Notes under the pieces: model-generated
Databases searched by the model: none
What the model was told of the DNA's origin: nothing
What the model saw: the letters and a program-made list of their open reading frames with translations, nothing else
Program-made: the position numbers and the translations under genes
In this document: positions 36,508-48,144 of the stretch, in pieces
How positions within the stretch are numbered: the first letter of the stretch is position 1
Layout of the letters: the number at the start of each line of letters is the position of its first letter
Assembly: GCA_000729835.1 (NCBI GenBank)
Contig: JFHB01000103.1
Coordinates: 44,239 to 108,238, forward strand
Origin: Atkinsonella hypoxylon
Lineage: Eukaryota; Ascomycota; Sordariomycetes; Hypocreales; Clavicipitaceae
Length of the DNA: 64,000 nucleotides
Direction of reading: 5' to 3'

Positions 36508-37674
36508 GGTCCAGTGTTTTTGTGGTTGTGCGACTGACCAAGTGACTTCAGCAAGGCGTTTGGCGGATCTATCTATGAATCGATGTGTTTTATGACTTTT
36601 CGACGTGGTACTATGCATATGATGAAACGAGTTTACCCGGCGTCTTTTTCTTCATCGAGTCCCCGTTAATTGGGGTATTAGACACGGGCGCAAGAAAGCT
36701 GCCGATCATGTGCTCGCATCCGTGATGCCAACTGGGTTATTCAAATGTGGCGTGCATAACAGTTGATATTGCGTCATCAAAAGGATAAATTGTGTTTGTC
36801 GTCACAGGGCGTCAGGTGGAGAAGGGGACGTGGCAACACCGGGAAAAGAAGTGGCTTGCTCAAAGACGTATTAGCCTGGAGGGTGGGTGATCGATCTGGC
36901 AGTCTCGAAGGGGAACGGGTACGACGATCCATCCGCGCCAAGTATACACTACATAACGGCGGCATGACCAGAGCACAGTACAAACTTGCCCATTTATCGC
37001 TGACACAAGTCGGGAAGTATGCCTCCCAGCGAACTTTCTCGTCAGCCCCGTCCCGGCTGCTCGAACGACGACGTGCTAATCCCCCCCGGACGACGCGGAT
37101 GTCTCCCCTTCTGCCTTGTTCTGTCAGAAGGGACCATCATGGACTCGCCTCCGAACCAAGGTGCTTGGAGGCCACCACTCGTTTCAGCTTCATCTGCAGC
37201 TGCGGAGGACACGCGAAGGGGAGACAGACGACGGCTTGATGCCACGTAGATTGCTTCATCGGGATGTCGTGAGACGGTCCGCATGAACATGTGGATCAAA
37301 GGCTATTTTGAAGCTTAATTTCGAATCGATCCGAGTCAAGGACCGGCGGGCTTCACTTGCACACTTGTGTACGGCGACAGGTCAAGTCCAAATTTGGAGA
37401 TGGAACTCGATGGAAGGGGATGCAATCTTTGGATACATGCCGTTGGAAGCCGGGTCGTTTGACTTGCTGTATTCTTCTTCGGGGCGCAAACGGGAGTATT
37501 TGGGCAGTCCGGCTATCGCCAAGGAAAAAGCAATAGACAGACCACTCTGTACTCGACGAGATCCATAGAGCTAGTGCCCAATGACAGAGGTTTCCCACAA
37601 GAACTATTCTTCATACTCGTACATGTCTTGCCCACATGCACCTGACTATCGATCTAGACGAGGTTCGACGGCCC
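36508..37674. other. 1.2 kb convergent spacer
   Basis: Lies between the 3' ends of the ATPase (plus) and the HET-domain gene (minus). Several open frames of 60-160 codons are present on both strands, none with a recognisable motif or splice signals. No gene is called. Confidence 0.5.
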
Positions 37675-39438
37675 TCAGTCCAAGTCATTCCCGAATATCA
37701 AAGCATACAAGGTCCTGGCATCCATCGTGATATCCAGCTTATATGACGACGGAACACTTGCATCGTCAAAGCACTCATCGGCCAACACGTCTCTGACCAT
37801 CACTGCCGTCCCACAGACATGCATGCGCACATCATTCGACTGCTCTTCCTCTGCAGGCCGCACCACCACCCTCTTCATCGGGTGTCCGTCAATGCGAGCT
37901 ACGAAGTCGCCTTGTCGCGTCTCGGGCGACACAAAGGCGAGCTTAAACGGTGTTCTGTCCCACGAACAACTCGAGATCTTGAGCATGGCCAGTCGGGGTT
38001 CGTCGGGAGGACAATTCCCGTGTACCCAGGCCGTTTCTAGTCCCGGCGCGATCCTACGGTGTCGGTGCATGAAGTTCCAATAATGACCGTACATTTCCGG
38101 CCCTTGGAAGCTAATCTTGTGATTTCGAAAGCTGCCCAGCTGGACGATCCTGCCGTCTGGGGCGTCGAGCACTCTGCGCATGAGGTTGTCATTTTCGTAG
38201 TGCGCGCTGTCTAGGTTGCCACGATATAGGCGCTGGAGCTCTTCGTCCCAGACATCTGTCGTTTCGAGCGAGGACAGCAGCTCAGGTGTAGATGGTCCGA
38301 GGGAGACGATTACGCCGTAGACTTCGGCGAAAAAGGATAGCCCTGCAAGGGCCATCTCGCCGCTTTCCTTTCTGTTGTGATCATCCAAGAAAGATTCATC
38401 ACGTGGGTTATTGTGAAAGCGCACGACGCCAGATACGGACCCCAGCTTTTCGCCGCCGAGCAGATGGCGCACCAAGCGGCAGAACTGCACGCGTTGTTCG
38501 CAATTCTCGGGTAGCAGTTCGTGGCGGCTCATGAAATGGATTGTGTCGGACCATACCTCTAGCAAGGTCTTGTTGTAGTCCATTGGGAAACCTCGGCCGT
38601 CTGTGGACAGACCTACCAGGCCGTAGATTTTGTCTCTGGGATCTTTGGAAAGAGCGGTCGCATGGTTGACGAGGAGATTTCGGAGAGAGCAACTCCCGTC
38701 GTATTTGTCTCTGCGCAAACGGTCCAGCTTCAAGGGGCCAATATTTGCCTCAACGTCATGATGCTTGCAGATCCAGGCTATGAAGACATCCCACTCTACA
38801 GGTTCTTTGCCAAGACACAGGTGTATCTTGCGCGCCTTGCCGATTTCCTGCAGAATCCATAGTCTGTCCCAGTAGCCGTCAGAGACCACCCTGTCCTTGA
38901 CGTCTGCGTCTGGCTCGGCTTCTGACGCACCAGGGCTCAGGTCAATTGGCAGGTCGACGTATCGAGCTCCGAGCCAGACGAGGGTCGAGCTGGCACGCGC
39001 ATAGATGTGCGGCATGATGCGCAACTGGCTGCTGCGCTCAGGTATGTCGTCTTGGTTGATGGAGATGGCGTCAATCCACATGGCAGCACTGCGTGGGTGC
39101 TTCCGAAAGTAGTGCAATGCATCCCAGAGGTTGTGGGTGACGTCGAACTCGATACGGTCGACCATGATTCTCTTCTTCAAGGACTCATCACCCCAGCAGT
39201 ACGAGAGTGTCTCATAGTGCGGCCGTTGAGCGAAGGTGGTGGTGTGCAAGTGACATACTAGAACACCGTCTGCGTCGAGTTCTGGCTCTATCGTCACGAC
39301 ACGGATGCCATCTGCTGTTTTGTGCAACGGACGACTGGTGTACGGCTCGGCCGCGGCGCCATTGCGACCTGGTTGAGGAGGAGAATGGGGGATGGCGAAG
39401 GAGGGCCTTGACGGGAGCTTGGAAGATGGGAAGATCAT
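37675..39438 (-). CDS. HET-domain (heterokaryon incompatibility) protein
   Basis: Single exon, 587 aa. The N-terminal HET domain (about residues 70-230) shows the family's three blocks: YETLSYCWGDE, a central WIDAISINQDDIPERSSQL block, and IYARASSTLVWLG. A long C-terminal region of unknown fold follows and ends near KLDITMDARTLYALIFGNDLD. In characterised members the HET domain triggers cell death after non-self recognition; many genomic copies have no proven incompatibility role. No NACHT, WD40 or ankyrin repeats are fused to it. The frame is intact with all three blocks present, so it is not an obvious pseudogene. A (GAGC)n and poly(G) region lies just upstream (39476-39540). Confidence 0.9.
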   Translation of the reverse strand: MIFPSSKLPSRPSFAIPHSPPQPGRNGAAAEPYTSRPLHKTADGIRVVTIEPELDADGVLVCHLHTTTFAQRPHYETLSYCWGDESLKKRIMVDRIEFDVTHNLWDALHYFRKHPRSAAMWIDAISINQDDIPERSSQLRIMPHIYARASSTLVWLGARYVDLPIDLSPGASEAEPDADVKDRVVSDGYWDRLWILQEIGKARKIHLCLGKEPVEWDVFIAWICKHHDVEANIGPLKLDRLRRDKYDGSCSLRNLLVNHATALSKDPRDKIYGLVGLSTDGRGFPMDYNKTLLEVWSDTIHFMSRHELLPENCEQRVQFCRLVRHLLGGEKLGSVSGVVRFHNNPRDESFLDDHNRKESGEMALAGLSFFAEVYGVIVSLGPSTPELLSSLETTDVWDEELQRLYRGNLDSAHYENDNLMRRVLDAPDGRIVQLGSFRNHKISFQGPEMYGHYWNFMHRHRRIAPGLETAWVHGNCPPDEPRLAMLKISSCSWDRTPFKLAFVSPETRQGDFVARIDGHPMKRVVVRPAEEEQSNDVRMHVCGTAVMVRDVLADECFDDASVPSSYKLDITMDARTLYALIFGNDLD

Positions 39439-40084
39439 GACGTGCTACAATGGCGCCCGCGGCTCCCGGAGGAGAAGGGGGAAGGGGGGGGAGTGGGGGG
39501 GGGGTTTCCAGTCAAGAGCGAGCGAGCGAGCGAGCGAAGGAACTCAATTGCAGCACGACTCGGCCTCGGCTGTGCTTGATTTCATCTCTGGCACCCGTTG
39601 TCCCAGCACTTAATCCCACTGGATCAGGACGACTTCCGCAAATCTTGCTTCGATTTATTTGGACAAGGAGAAAACATGCGACTGACAAATATTGGCGTCG
39701 GAGTCGCCCCCGCTCATTGGGATGCAGCTTGACCTGGCGTGTCGTGAACTTGTGACTACGCATAAGGATCAAACACGATAAAGAGCATCTGCGCAAAGAG
39801 GAGAAGAATGTTTCATCACCATGCCCAATACAGTCCGCAACTCCGTGGCCTTTACGTTCCATTCGTGTTACCTAGAGTTGCCGCCTAGTCAATACCGACA
39901 CATCGGGCTAGACGCCGAACTGGTAATACAGTATGCAGGTCATCCAATCTCGGAGATTATTTACGGAGCAATCACCTTATAAGGTCAGATGTCTGTCTCT
40001 GATTCGGCTCGGGGATTTGTACCAACAGTTCCGCTCTAAGAACAGTATCCCTGAGCGGATAGTCGTCCAAGGACAAATTGTCAC

Positions 40085-40117
40085 CACGGTATGTCCACGG
40101 TATGTCCACGGTATGTC
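40085..40117. repeat. 11-bp direct repeat, three copies
   Basis: Three exact tandem copies of CACGGTATGTC, about 720 bp upstream of the xylanase start. It could be a factor-binding array or a simple slippage product. Confidence 0.85.
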
Positions 40118-40409
40118 AGATATGAGAATCTAGCGAGCAGAACAGACTGACAAATATCGGATTCTTCCCCTAGACTCTCGTTGATACCACTCTTGACTGT
40201 CATTTGCACAGGAGATTCTAGTGTAAACAGGGGCCATGGTTCCGGCTCATTACAGTCGAAATCAAGTTTTGAAAGGTGAACGCCATGAGAGAGAGATCTC
40301 GCGTATGTTTGACCGCCAGTTTTCATTCAGCCTAATTGGTGGCCACTATGTAGATTGTCATTGTGGTTTCATATCGCGGCGCTTCAGCAGATCTGTACCA
40401 TGTTTATTA

Positions 40410-40490
40410 TTAGCCGGCAACATGGTTTAGAATGTAGAACATCGGTCCGTGCTAATCGGGCAGGTACGCGACAATTACCCATCCCCGGGG
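40410..40490. promoter_or_regulatory. Candidate Xyr1/XlnR and CreA sites upstream of xylanase
   Basis: GGCTAA, the xylanase-regulator core, reads on the minus strand at 40410-40415. The palindrome CCCCGGGG at 40483-40490 contains CCGGGG on both strands, matching the CreA consensus SYGGRG. Both lie 350-430 bp before the GH10 start. The motifs are short, so this is suggestive only. Confidence 0.35.
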
Positions 40491-40837
40491 CAGGTCTCTT
40501 GGAAATGTATTGCTGTTCTGTGTTTTAATTTTGCTGCATGGGTTCAATACACGAGCTGTGTATGGGCGCGAGAATTAGCGTCATCGTCGTCGTCGGTATG
40601 TTGTCTGACCATGAGTCGGGCTTATACTCCATGTTGAGACTTTGTGCTGATCAACATCCTTAAGCCCAGGACGCTGTGAGAGGCATTTAAAGTCAACGTT
40701 TCCTGCCATTGATCTTTTTTTGTTTTCATTCTTTTGTCCCTATCCTTTTTCAGCACGAATTTTTATTTGACTTCCATTCCTAATTAGGCACTTCTTCGTT
40801 GTTCATTTGTTACTCCCCCGCCCACTCCTAATTCACC

Positions 40838-41901
40838 ATGTTGTATACAGTTTTCGCCGCCGCTCTGGTCATTAGCGGCGCCATAGCCTCTCTGGATTCA
40901 AAGTTTAAAGCTCATGGACATAAGTACTGGGGTGCTGCCGTGGATCGGTACACTCTGGAAAAGCGTGGCATGTCGGACTTCGTGGCCAAGGAATTTGGCC
41001 AGGTCACATCTGAGAATAGCATGAAATGGGATGCCACGGAGCCTCGGCGGAGAGTATTTGACTTTTCTGGCGCTGACTTCCTCGTCAAATATGCGCAGAA
41101 GAACGACAAGCTGATCCGCGGCCACGCTCTGTGCTGGCATGCACAGCTTCCCGAATGGGTGAAAGCCATCGACGACGAGGCTACGCTGACCAAAGTTATC
41201 CAAAATCATATAGCCCATGTTGCTGGTCGCTACAGAGGAAAGATCTACGCTTGGGTAAGGACAGTCGATTCGAGTTCCTCTCTCCGCGTGATAGATGTGC
41301 TGACTTGTTTCTTTAGGATGTTGTTAACGAGATCCTTAATGAAGATGGTACACTGAGAGATACCGTCTTTTCCCGCGTCCTCGGTGAGAACTTTGTTCGC
41401 ATTGCGTTCGAAGCTGCCAGGAAGGCCGTAGGTGCAGTCAAGATGTTGACTTGATAACAAGAAAAGATTGACTGACCGCCACCCCAGGATCCCTCCGCCA
41501 AGTTATACATCAACGACTATAACCTTGACCGCCCGGACTACCCTAAGACAAGAGGCATGATCACGAATGTCAAGAAGTGGCGCGCTCAGGGCATCCAGAT
41601 TGACGGTATCGGCAGCCAATCTCATCTCCGCCCTGGCGCTGGTCGCCAGAATGCCGCTGCTCTCAAAGCGCTGAGTACTGCTAGCCCCGAAGTCGCCATT
41701 ACCGAGCTCGACATTACAAACGCCCCTCCTGATGATTACGTTGCCGTTGCCAAGGGCTGTCTCAACTTGAAAAACTGTGTTGGCATCACCAGCTGGGGTG
41801 TCCGTGATATCGACAGCTGGAGACCCTCCGACCACCCTCTCCTCTTTGATAGGTACTACAAGCCCAAGCCAGCTTATAAAGCTATAATGAACGCCATATA
41901 A
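40838..41901 (+). CDS. Secreted endo-1,4-beta-xylanase, GH10
   Basis: Hydrolyses internal beta-1,4 bonds of xylan outside the cell, 313 aa. Exons 40838-41254, 41317-41427 and 41488-41901; both short introns (62 and 60 nt) are phase 0 with donors gtaagg and gtaggt and acceptors tttag and cccag. An N-terminal signal peptide (MLYTVFAAALVISGAIAS) is followed directly by the GH10 barrel: ENSMKWDATEP, GHALCWHAQLPEW, then DVVNEIL with acid/base Glu144, INDYNLD, GIGSQSHLRPG, and AITELDI with nucleophile Glu249, then GVRDIDSW near the end. No carbohydrate-binding module or linker is present, so it is a compact single-domain enzyme of typical size. Upstream GGCTAA and CCGGGG motifs fit xylan induction and glucose repression. 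Confidence 0.95.
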
Positions 41902-44900
41902 ACAGCCACTCAGTTTGATTCCGTTCAATGTGTATGTTATCGTTCAGGAATGTCTCATGAAGGCTGCCGAACAATTCTTCTTCTCGACATCCTACAAGGA
42001 CGGGCCCGTTGCCGATCCCAGACATGTCCATGTGCGAATTCACTTCACCTACGTATATATCAAATTATTTTATAAAAGTACTTTATCCTCGTATCTCATT
42101 TTAGTGCCCGATCTCCGTGATAGAATTATTTTCCCCTACAGGTTCAGTCTGCATCATCGATCCGCATGGAAACTCTACCTTTTTTCATATAGAAGCTCAA
42201 AAAGATTTTCTGGACGGAAAGCCTCATTTAGTCGGCGAGTGCGTGTACGATGAATATATAGAGCAGATAACAAACCGAAAGGGGAAGAAAGCACAAGGGG
42301 CCTCAAAAAAATGTTTGACATCAACGGATCATGGCGTACCCGGCAGCCCAGTCGTGATAGTTTGATCATTGACAACGAAAACAGGTAGGCCTTGGAGATG
42401 ATGAACATTTAGACAAAAGAACTTCCTACTTCACATAGACTGGCGCACGTAAAGGGCCGACTAACGACGGTTTTATGTTCCCAGTTCTTTCCGCGAGCTC
42501 CTGGCTTGGACGAACAGCTTGGCGCCTCAATTGTGCTTTTTTTTTAAAAGCGCTGAGCATCACGTACAAGTCATACAGTCCGTTCCGATTTCTTACATCT
42601 CTTCATTGTCTTCCGGCAGCCACCGGGCCAATTCGAGAGTAAGGTGGCCATACAGGAATATACCAATCTTTTCGAACGCGAGCCTCGTTAATTCCATTCC
42701 TGTGGCGATGAAACTCGGCCTTGGCTTATCAACCTTTTCTTCCAAGCTTATTCAGGTTGTAAAAAGTGATGAGTGAAAAATGTGGTTCTACATAGGCACA
42801 ACACAAATGTCGGATTGATTCCAAGCATGGGGGATTTAGAAATTCAACGAAACATCAAGACTCATTGTTGGCCACCTCCTCTACCGTTGACACTTGTCGC
42901 AGCTTGCGCGAAGTGTCCAACAACCTAGACTTGTCTAAATCGTGTCTTTGCCATACATCTGTCAGAAGAATATACCATCAGACAATTTGCGAGATTTTTT
43001 TTTTTTTCCCCATGGACATTTTAGCTTTGCTCCTCTGTTTGGCAATGGTTTCATCAGACATACGACTGAGAAAAAAAAAAATTTAAAATAAAGGAAAGCA
43101 TGAGGGTGGCTGCATGTCGAGATGGCTGGCGGAAACGCCGCAAAACCACTTTTTGTCATATGTATATGATGGTCGTATGCCACTCCGTGTGCGAGGGATG
43201 GCCCTGCAGGGTCTTTGACGTCAGATGCCTGTTAACAATTGTTAGCCCCGGTCCCGAACATCAAGCCCCGGCAATAATGGGCACGACCAGCCATGAGCCG
43301 TATATAGATCTAGTCCGGGGATGAGTTGCAACAGATCCTTCGAGGATATTACATTGGGACGTGCTATCAGGGTATAGACATGTCTGAGACCCTGTTCAAC
43401 GCCCCCTCCTTCAGGGATTCCACGTTACGTCTTCGCACCTACAGTATGACTATGCGCTTGGACCTGTACTCCGTAGATGCAGCTAGGTAAGAGCCATGTG
43501 AATATTATGCTGTGGCTAGGGGTCTCGAGATGGAGCAAATGCAACGCTTCAGGTGGGAGGTGGAAGAGCTGGCACGTAGCTGCTTCATTACTTCTAGATA
43601 TCAAGCATACTGCTTTCCATGTCACCTCCCACTTACTTCAAGTTGATGCTCGGAGCGCTGGCCAAGTTGTTCAAGATTTTTTCCCCAGGCCGCTCAGCTA
43701 TTCTCTTGGTTGGTTCGTTGCAGCCACGTGCGGATACTGCGTAGATTGCTATATGTGATATGAACGATGAAGCTTTCATGGAAAGGATCAAGGGCAAGGG
43801 GGCAAATTTCCCTAAGGTATCTTTGCGTTATCATGTCTGCATGCATCATGAGGCATGAGGGATGCATGATTTAGATTGTGATATTCAACCCACCCCAATC
43901 CTCCTTCCCCGCCCCGCCATGTCAGTTAGCATTTTAAATTACGGAGTAAATTCCGGTGCTGTCCACGAATCAGAAGAGAGCTTGCAGGTTCTCGAGACAG
44001 CCGTGACGTCAGAAGCTTGGAAATGGCGTTGTATTGAGCCAGCATACATACATACATACCTACCTCCTAGGTACACAATAGTTAATTGGTACACTCTAGG
44101 ATCAAGCGCTGGATCCATTCTTCCTTACAAAAAGAAGTTTTTATATTCGTACTTCTAGCCATTAAGGGATTTGCTTTTCTTGTCTCGTCGCTGGACCGTC
44201 GGACTATATTCTGATAAGGCTCTGCGTGTATCCCTGTCGAGGCAGCAACCGACCGGGAGATCCCCATTCGTGCCCGAGATATGGAAGGACAAAGGATGAA
44301 TGAGACGCAAGATCTCGGGCTACCACACGATGGTAATGTGTGGAGTGAGCATCATGCCGGAAGAAACGACGTGTTACAAAGTCCATCCGTCATCATCAAC
44401 TTTGAAGACGTGCATAACTGGTGCGCTGATCAGTGTGATGAGATTGCGCGCTCTGTCGAAGGAACACTAGCTGATCTACATGTAGTAAAGAAACACGGAT
44501 ATGCCTCAAAAGCCTCCATTTCCTGTTGCTACTTCGCCGCGGCCGGTTGCTGTGATGGTGTTGTCCCAGCTTTTGCCAAGAAAACTTGGACCATGCCAGG
44601 CGACCACTGTGCGCTCCGAGTCGTGAAACGTCCACCACTGGATGGCGGAATGGATCATGAAGCCCAGAAGCCTCCCATGATCCCCCCCTACAACAGGACG
44701 TGGCTGATGCTCATTTTGTACGATGGCGTCCTGTGCCAAGGAGAGTCTACTCGTACGATGGAGTGCTGCCGCATCCGTTACAGACGCGTCGTGGGAAGGA
44801 ACAGCAAATATCGTTTCAGCCACACCCAATAAGTTTCCTCATGTAAAGAGAAGATAATATAGCTTCGCCAACGGTGGCAAAAAAAAAAAAAAAAAAAAGA

Positions 44901-46371
44901 ACAAGCTTTACTAACTATACAGCATCGTGAACCTGGGACTAGCTTCACAATACAGGTCTGGACCGTCAACGGCTTATAGCTCGAGTGGATAGGTACCCCG
45001 ACAGTTTCATATGAAACTACTAGGTACTTTGTGCAGAATATTTTGCATCCAAGGCAATAATAGTTGAGGGACCTTGTCGGTCGAAACTGCCCGGTAAGCA
45101 TGCAACATAATCGAGTGGAGGAATTCTTCCTCTTCTCTTCAGTTCATGCTGCGGAAATGACCCGTTATGGCATAGGGCCAAGATCAGCTGGCCTATCTGC
45201 CGCTCCCACAAAGCCATGGGTTCTTGGAAAAGGCGAGGTAGACTCAGAAGAGTGAGAAGAACGAGGCTTACCATGTCTGATTGGTGGATATCTCGGACGC
45301 CATTCCGACGTCTGGATCAGTGACAATGGCCCATCTGTCCCATCTGTCAGAGCTGCCGGAACCTTGATACTGCTCTGGAACAGCATTATCACGTCCAAGA
45401 CGATGTATCTGTCCCGAACAACCTTGCGGCTCGAAACAAATGTAGCATCTGGTTGGTTAAGTCATTCCGCACTTGAACCAGTTCCCATCCACACTATCTC
45501 TGACCCTGGTTCCTACCCATGACCCGTCGCCTTCTTCTCTAGCGGCTGTGACTGGCACAAGGGTCTTCGACTCCTAGTTCCATTCTGCATTCGGATCCGC
45601 TTTGGAATTTGGTCAGAAAATCTCTGTTGCAGATCCAAGCATGTAATGCGGCCACCCTTAATGGCACATGGTGTCTTTCCCCAGTGCGCAGCGGGTAAGT
45701 AGTCCCCTCCCTCCCAAATTGTCAAAAACGGCTCAATCGCTATGGCGCTTCATACAGCGCCAAGGCTACATTTCCCTGGTTTTATGGACATGGGTCTCAA
45801 GATCCCGAGCTCATGTCGAGCTGTCACGCTAGGTCGAGTGGCTCTTTTGCGGCGGAACGTCGCCGACAGAGCATACAAAGAGACAAGCACAGGCTTACAG
45901 CACCGTCACGAAGAAAGACAACAAGGCATATGGGGTAGATAAGCCGTATTACTAGCATGCTTTGTGCCCAAAACAGTCAAACACGAGGAGTGCGGAGAAG
46001 CCTCAGCAAGTGGGCTCAGCTGAGCTCGGTTTCCGCGTAGAGCTCTCTGTCTGGCGATTGTCACCGAGACGGACTTGCCACGCACGCTGTTATAATATGT
46101 ACCAATACTGTATATCTGTGGATGGTCTTTTCTCCTCCCATCTTGATGTTTTGCGAATCCGTCTGAAGCCGACACAGTCACCCGTCTAGCCTTGAATATT
46201 TATCAAGGTGACGAAATGGACTTTGCACTCAATTAAGAACATCAAACTCAACAATCCACTTGTCAAAATAGAATCGTCTCACAAGAGATTGCTATCTCAG
46301 ACCTGTCGACTCTTCTCACTTATTTGGGAACCCGGACCATCTGTTTAGCACGTCTGCCAAACAAACGCAGT
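41902..46371. other. 4.5 kb gene-poor zone
   Basis: Between xylanase and bZIP genes. No recognisable coding sequence was found except one unsupported 183-codon frame listed separately. It carries poly(A) or poly(T) runs (43006-43017, 43070-43081, 44880-44899), a (CATA)n run near 44045, and TACGGAGTA copies at 43467 and 43940. Confidence 0.5.
44281..44832 (+). CDS. Hypothetical 183-codon open frame, doubtful
   Basis: The longest open frame in this gene-poor zone. The predicted product has nine cysteines, several clustered (SCCYFAAAGCCDG, MECCRIRY), but no signal peptide, domain or splice signals that I can recognise. The opposite strand is also open for 80-107 codons over the same interval, which weakens the case. 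A 9-bp inverted repeat (GCCCGAGAT at 44272-44280, ATCTCGGGC at 44312-44320) brackets the proposed start. It may be a chance frame or a decayed gene. Confidence 0.2.
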   Translation: MEGQRMNETQDLGLPHDGNVWSEHHAGRNDVLQSPSVIINFEDVHNWCADQCDEIARSVEGTLADLHVVKKHGYASKASISCCYFAAAGCCDGVVPAFAKKTWTMPGDHCALRVVKRPPLDGGMDHEAQKPPMIPPYNRTWLMLILYDGVLCQGESTRTMECCRIRYRRVVGRNSKYRFSHTQ

Positions 46372-47322
46372 ATGTCGGCCATAGGCATGTATCAGGACGA
46401 ATCTCCTTGGGTGAATCCAGGAACGGGCGAATTCGCGTCCTTCGGCTCAGAAGATGGGTACGATTTTGGATTGCCTCAAAGCCAGGATTACTTTGAACCT
46501 CCAACGTTGGAGCAAAGTGCCATGCATTCCAATTCCATGCCTTCGGGCAACGACGCAGACTACGACTATCACTGGTCTCAATTCTCACCACATATCAATC
46601 GGAAACTCGCTGCGCAACCAGTGGTACATCTTAAACAATCCAATCAGCTCATAGGAAAGCGCTCATCATTTGTGATTTCGCCGATCCGCCACCCAAGCCG
46701 GACGCGGTCTTCATATCCTTCAAGTGAGGCAAGCCCTCAGTCATACGATGGAGCCGAGGTTGCCCAAAACAAGGCAGAGCGTGCGAAACCAAGCGAAAGG
46801 ACGAAGAAAGCTTCCAAAAAGAGTGCGCAGACTAACTGTGCCGCTGCGCTGGACAGAAATCGCTTGGCGGCAACCAATTTTCGAAAACGGGCCAAGGAGT
46901 CTGTTCACCGACTAGAATCAGCGAAAGCCGAATTGGAGAGCAAGCATCAGGAGCTTCGTTCAGAGTTCTCTATGCTTTCCCAGGTGGTACTGCAGCTAAA
47001 GAATGATTTGATGTCTCATGCTAGTTGCCATGATGATAATATTGATACATGGATTAAAAGAGAGGCTGAGAATTATACTCAGAAGCTTGTATCTGATCGG
47101 CAGCAAGCTTCTCCTGTCAGTTTTCCTTCCTTGAGACGATATTCCAGTATGTTTCCAACCGCTCGTTTTTATTTTCTCTCCATTTTCATGCTAATCTGGC
47201 TCGGGATCGCAGATGACCTCTCTTGCATCTCACCCATGACGAACGATGGGCTCACGTCGCTATACCCGTGCTCACCAATCTTGGATAATGGGCACGGACA
47301 ATGGACTCAGCGCCGCGGATAG
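46372..47322 (+). CDS. bZIP transcription factor, ATF/CREB-like
   Basis: Nuclear DNA-binding regulator, 294 aa when spliced. Exons 46372-47146 and 47213-47322; the intron has donor gtatgt, branch gctaat and acceptor cgcag. The N-terminal 100 residues are acidic, Ser/Pro- and aromatic-rich. A Lys-rich stretch leads to the basic region NRLAATNFRKRAKE (about 163-176), followed by a leucine zipper with heptads through LESKHQELRSEF, LSQVVLQLKNDL. Phe170 occupies the usual Ser/Cys position, as in Atf1-like proteins (NRxAAxxFRxR). After the zipper comes HASCHDDNIDTWIKREAENYTQ, also an Atf1-family feature. The intron is 66 nt and open in frame, so unspliced RNA would encode 316 aa with an inserted hydrophobic segment. 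The small size suggests a paralogue rather than the main stress factor. Confidence 0.9.
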   Translation: MSAIGMYQDESPWVNPGTGEFASFGSEDGYDFGLPQSQDYFEPPTLEQSAMHSNSMPSGNDADYDYHWSQFSPHINRKLAAQPVVHLKQSNQLIGKRSSFVISPIRHPSRTRSSYPSSEASPQSYDGAEVAQNKAERAKPSERTKKASKKSAQTNCAAALDRNRLAATNFRKRAKESVHRLESAKAELESKHQELRSEFSMLSQVVLQLKNDLMSHASCHDDNIDTWIKREAENYTQKLVSDRQQASPVSFPSLRRYSSMFPTARFYFLSIFMLIWLGIADDLSCISPMTNDGLTSLYPCSPILDNGHGQWTQRRG

Positions 47323-48144
47323 CAGACGTGGATGTCAAGTTCTAGGCCCATTTTCCGAATTTTTATTTTTATTTTTTTGAACTTTTTTTTTTTGAACCAA
47401 GTCCTCGGGCATGGGATCGAAAAAAAAAAAAAAAAAAAATTCTGCAAGGGCGACCTGATGCCCACCTCTGTCAGAGCTTGCTGCCTAGTGGTGACCCTCC
47501 GCGCCCTCTTCCATTAAGCAGGCGATGCGCATTCCGTCAAACCCGGGCGCTTTGCCATGATGACCTTTATGGAGTCGAACTGTTTGCAACTTCTTCCATG
47601 AGATGATCTAGTAGAACCGTAACTATCATGGATAGACTGTGCCGTGGTCAATGGGCACGATTATGGCATCTCTGTATTACTACACACGTGTACTTTCCCA
47701 CACAGATATATGGAGCCAGGACTCTTAAGTTTGCGTAATATTCATGTACAATTGTTGTATGTAATGACACACATGAACAGAACACATGGAGCGATTATGC
47801 CATGCCAATAGCTTCACAGTTTCGGAATGGTTGGGGGAGAAGAATGCAGATATACTGGTTCATTCGGCATTACAGATGACTAGGCTGTCAGGATAAACTC
47901 ATGGCGATTCTTCCTAAGCATATAAGAGCCATTGTATACTAGTTAAGGCCACTTGGTTTACTTCCATAGCTATATTTCACGTGAATATAAGTGTAGTTGT
48001 GGCAAAGATAACTAGGTCAATCTCGTGTATTGAGCATTCTAGTGTACAGTGTAAGCATCATGTATTTGACATATACCAATGCAGGAGTATGAATGATGGA
48101 AAAAATAAAAAAAAAAATCAAAAAAAAAATTCAACTCGCACATG
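47323..48144. other. Convergent spacer with poly(A) tracts
   Basis: An 822-bp stretch between the 3' ends of the bZIP gene (plus) and the MDR dehydrogenase gene (minus). It is A/T-rich with T runs near 47360-47392, a run of about 20 A at 47421-47440, and A-rich tracts near 48100-48130. No gene is supported. Confidence 0.5.

Larger units (their letters stand above)
39439..40837. other. 1.4 kb divergent spacer between HET gene and xylanase
   Basis: No gene is supported. It holds a G-rich block and (GAGC)n run (39476-39540), a three-copy 11-bp direct repeat (40085-40117), and the upstream region of the xylanase gene with candidate carbon-control sites. Confidence 0.5.

Noticed and set aside
36763..37239. 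158-codon plus-strand frame in the convergent spacer
   Set aside because: Opposite strand is also open and no conserved motif is seen.
45020..45274. 84-codon minus-strand frame with a hydrophobic start resembling a signal peptide
   Set aside because: The start ATGGTAAGC looks more like a splice donor context, and the rest has no recognisable character.
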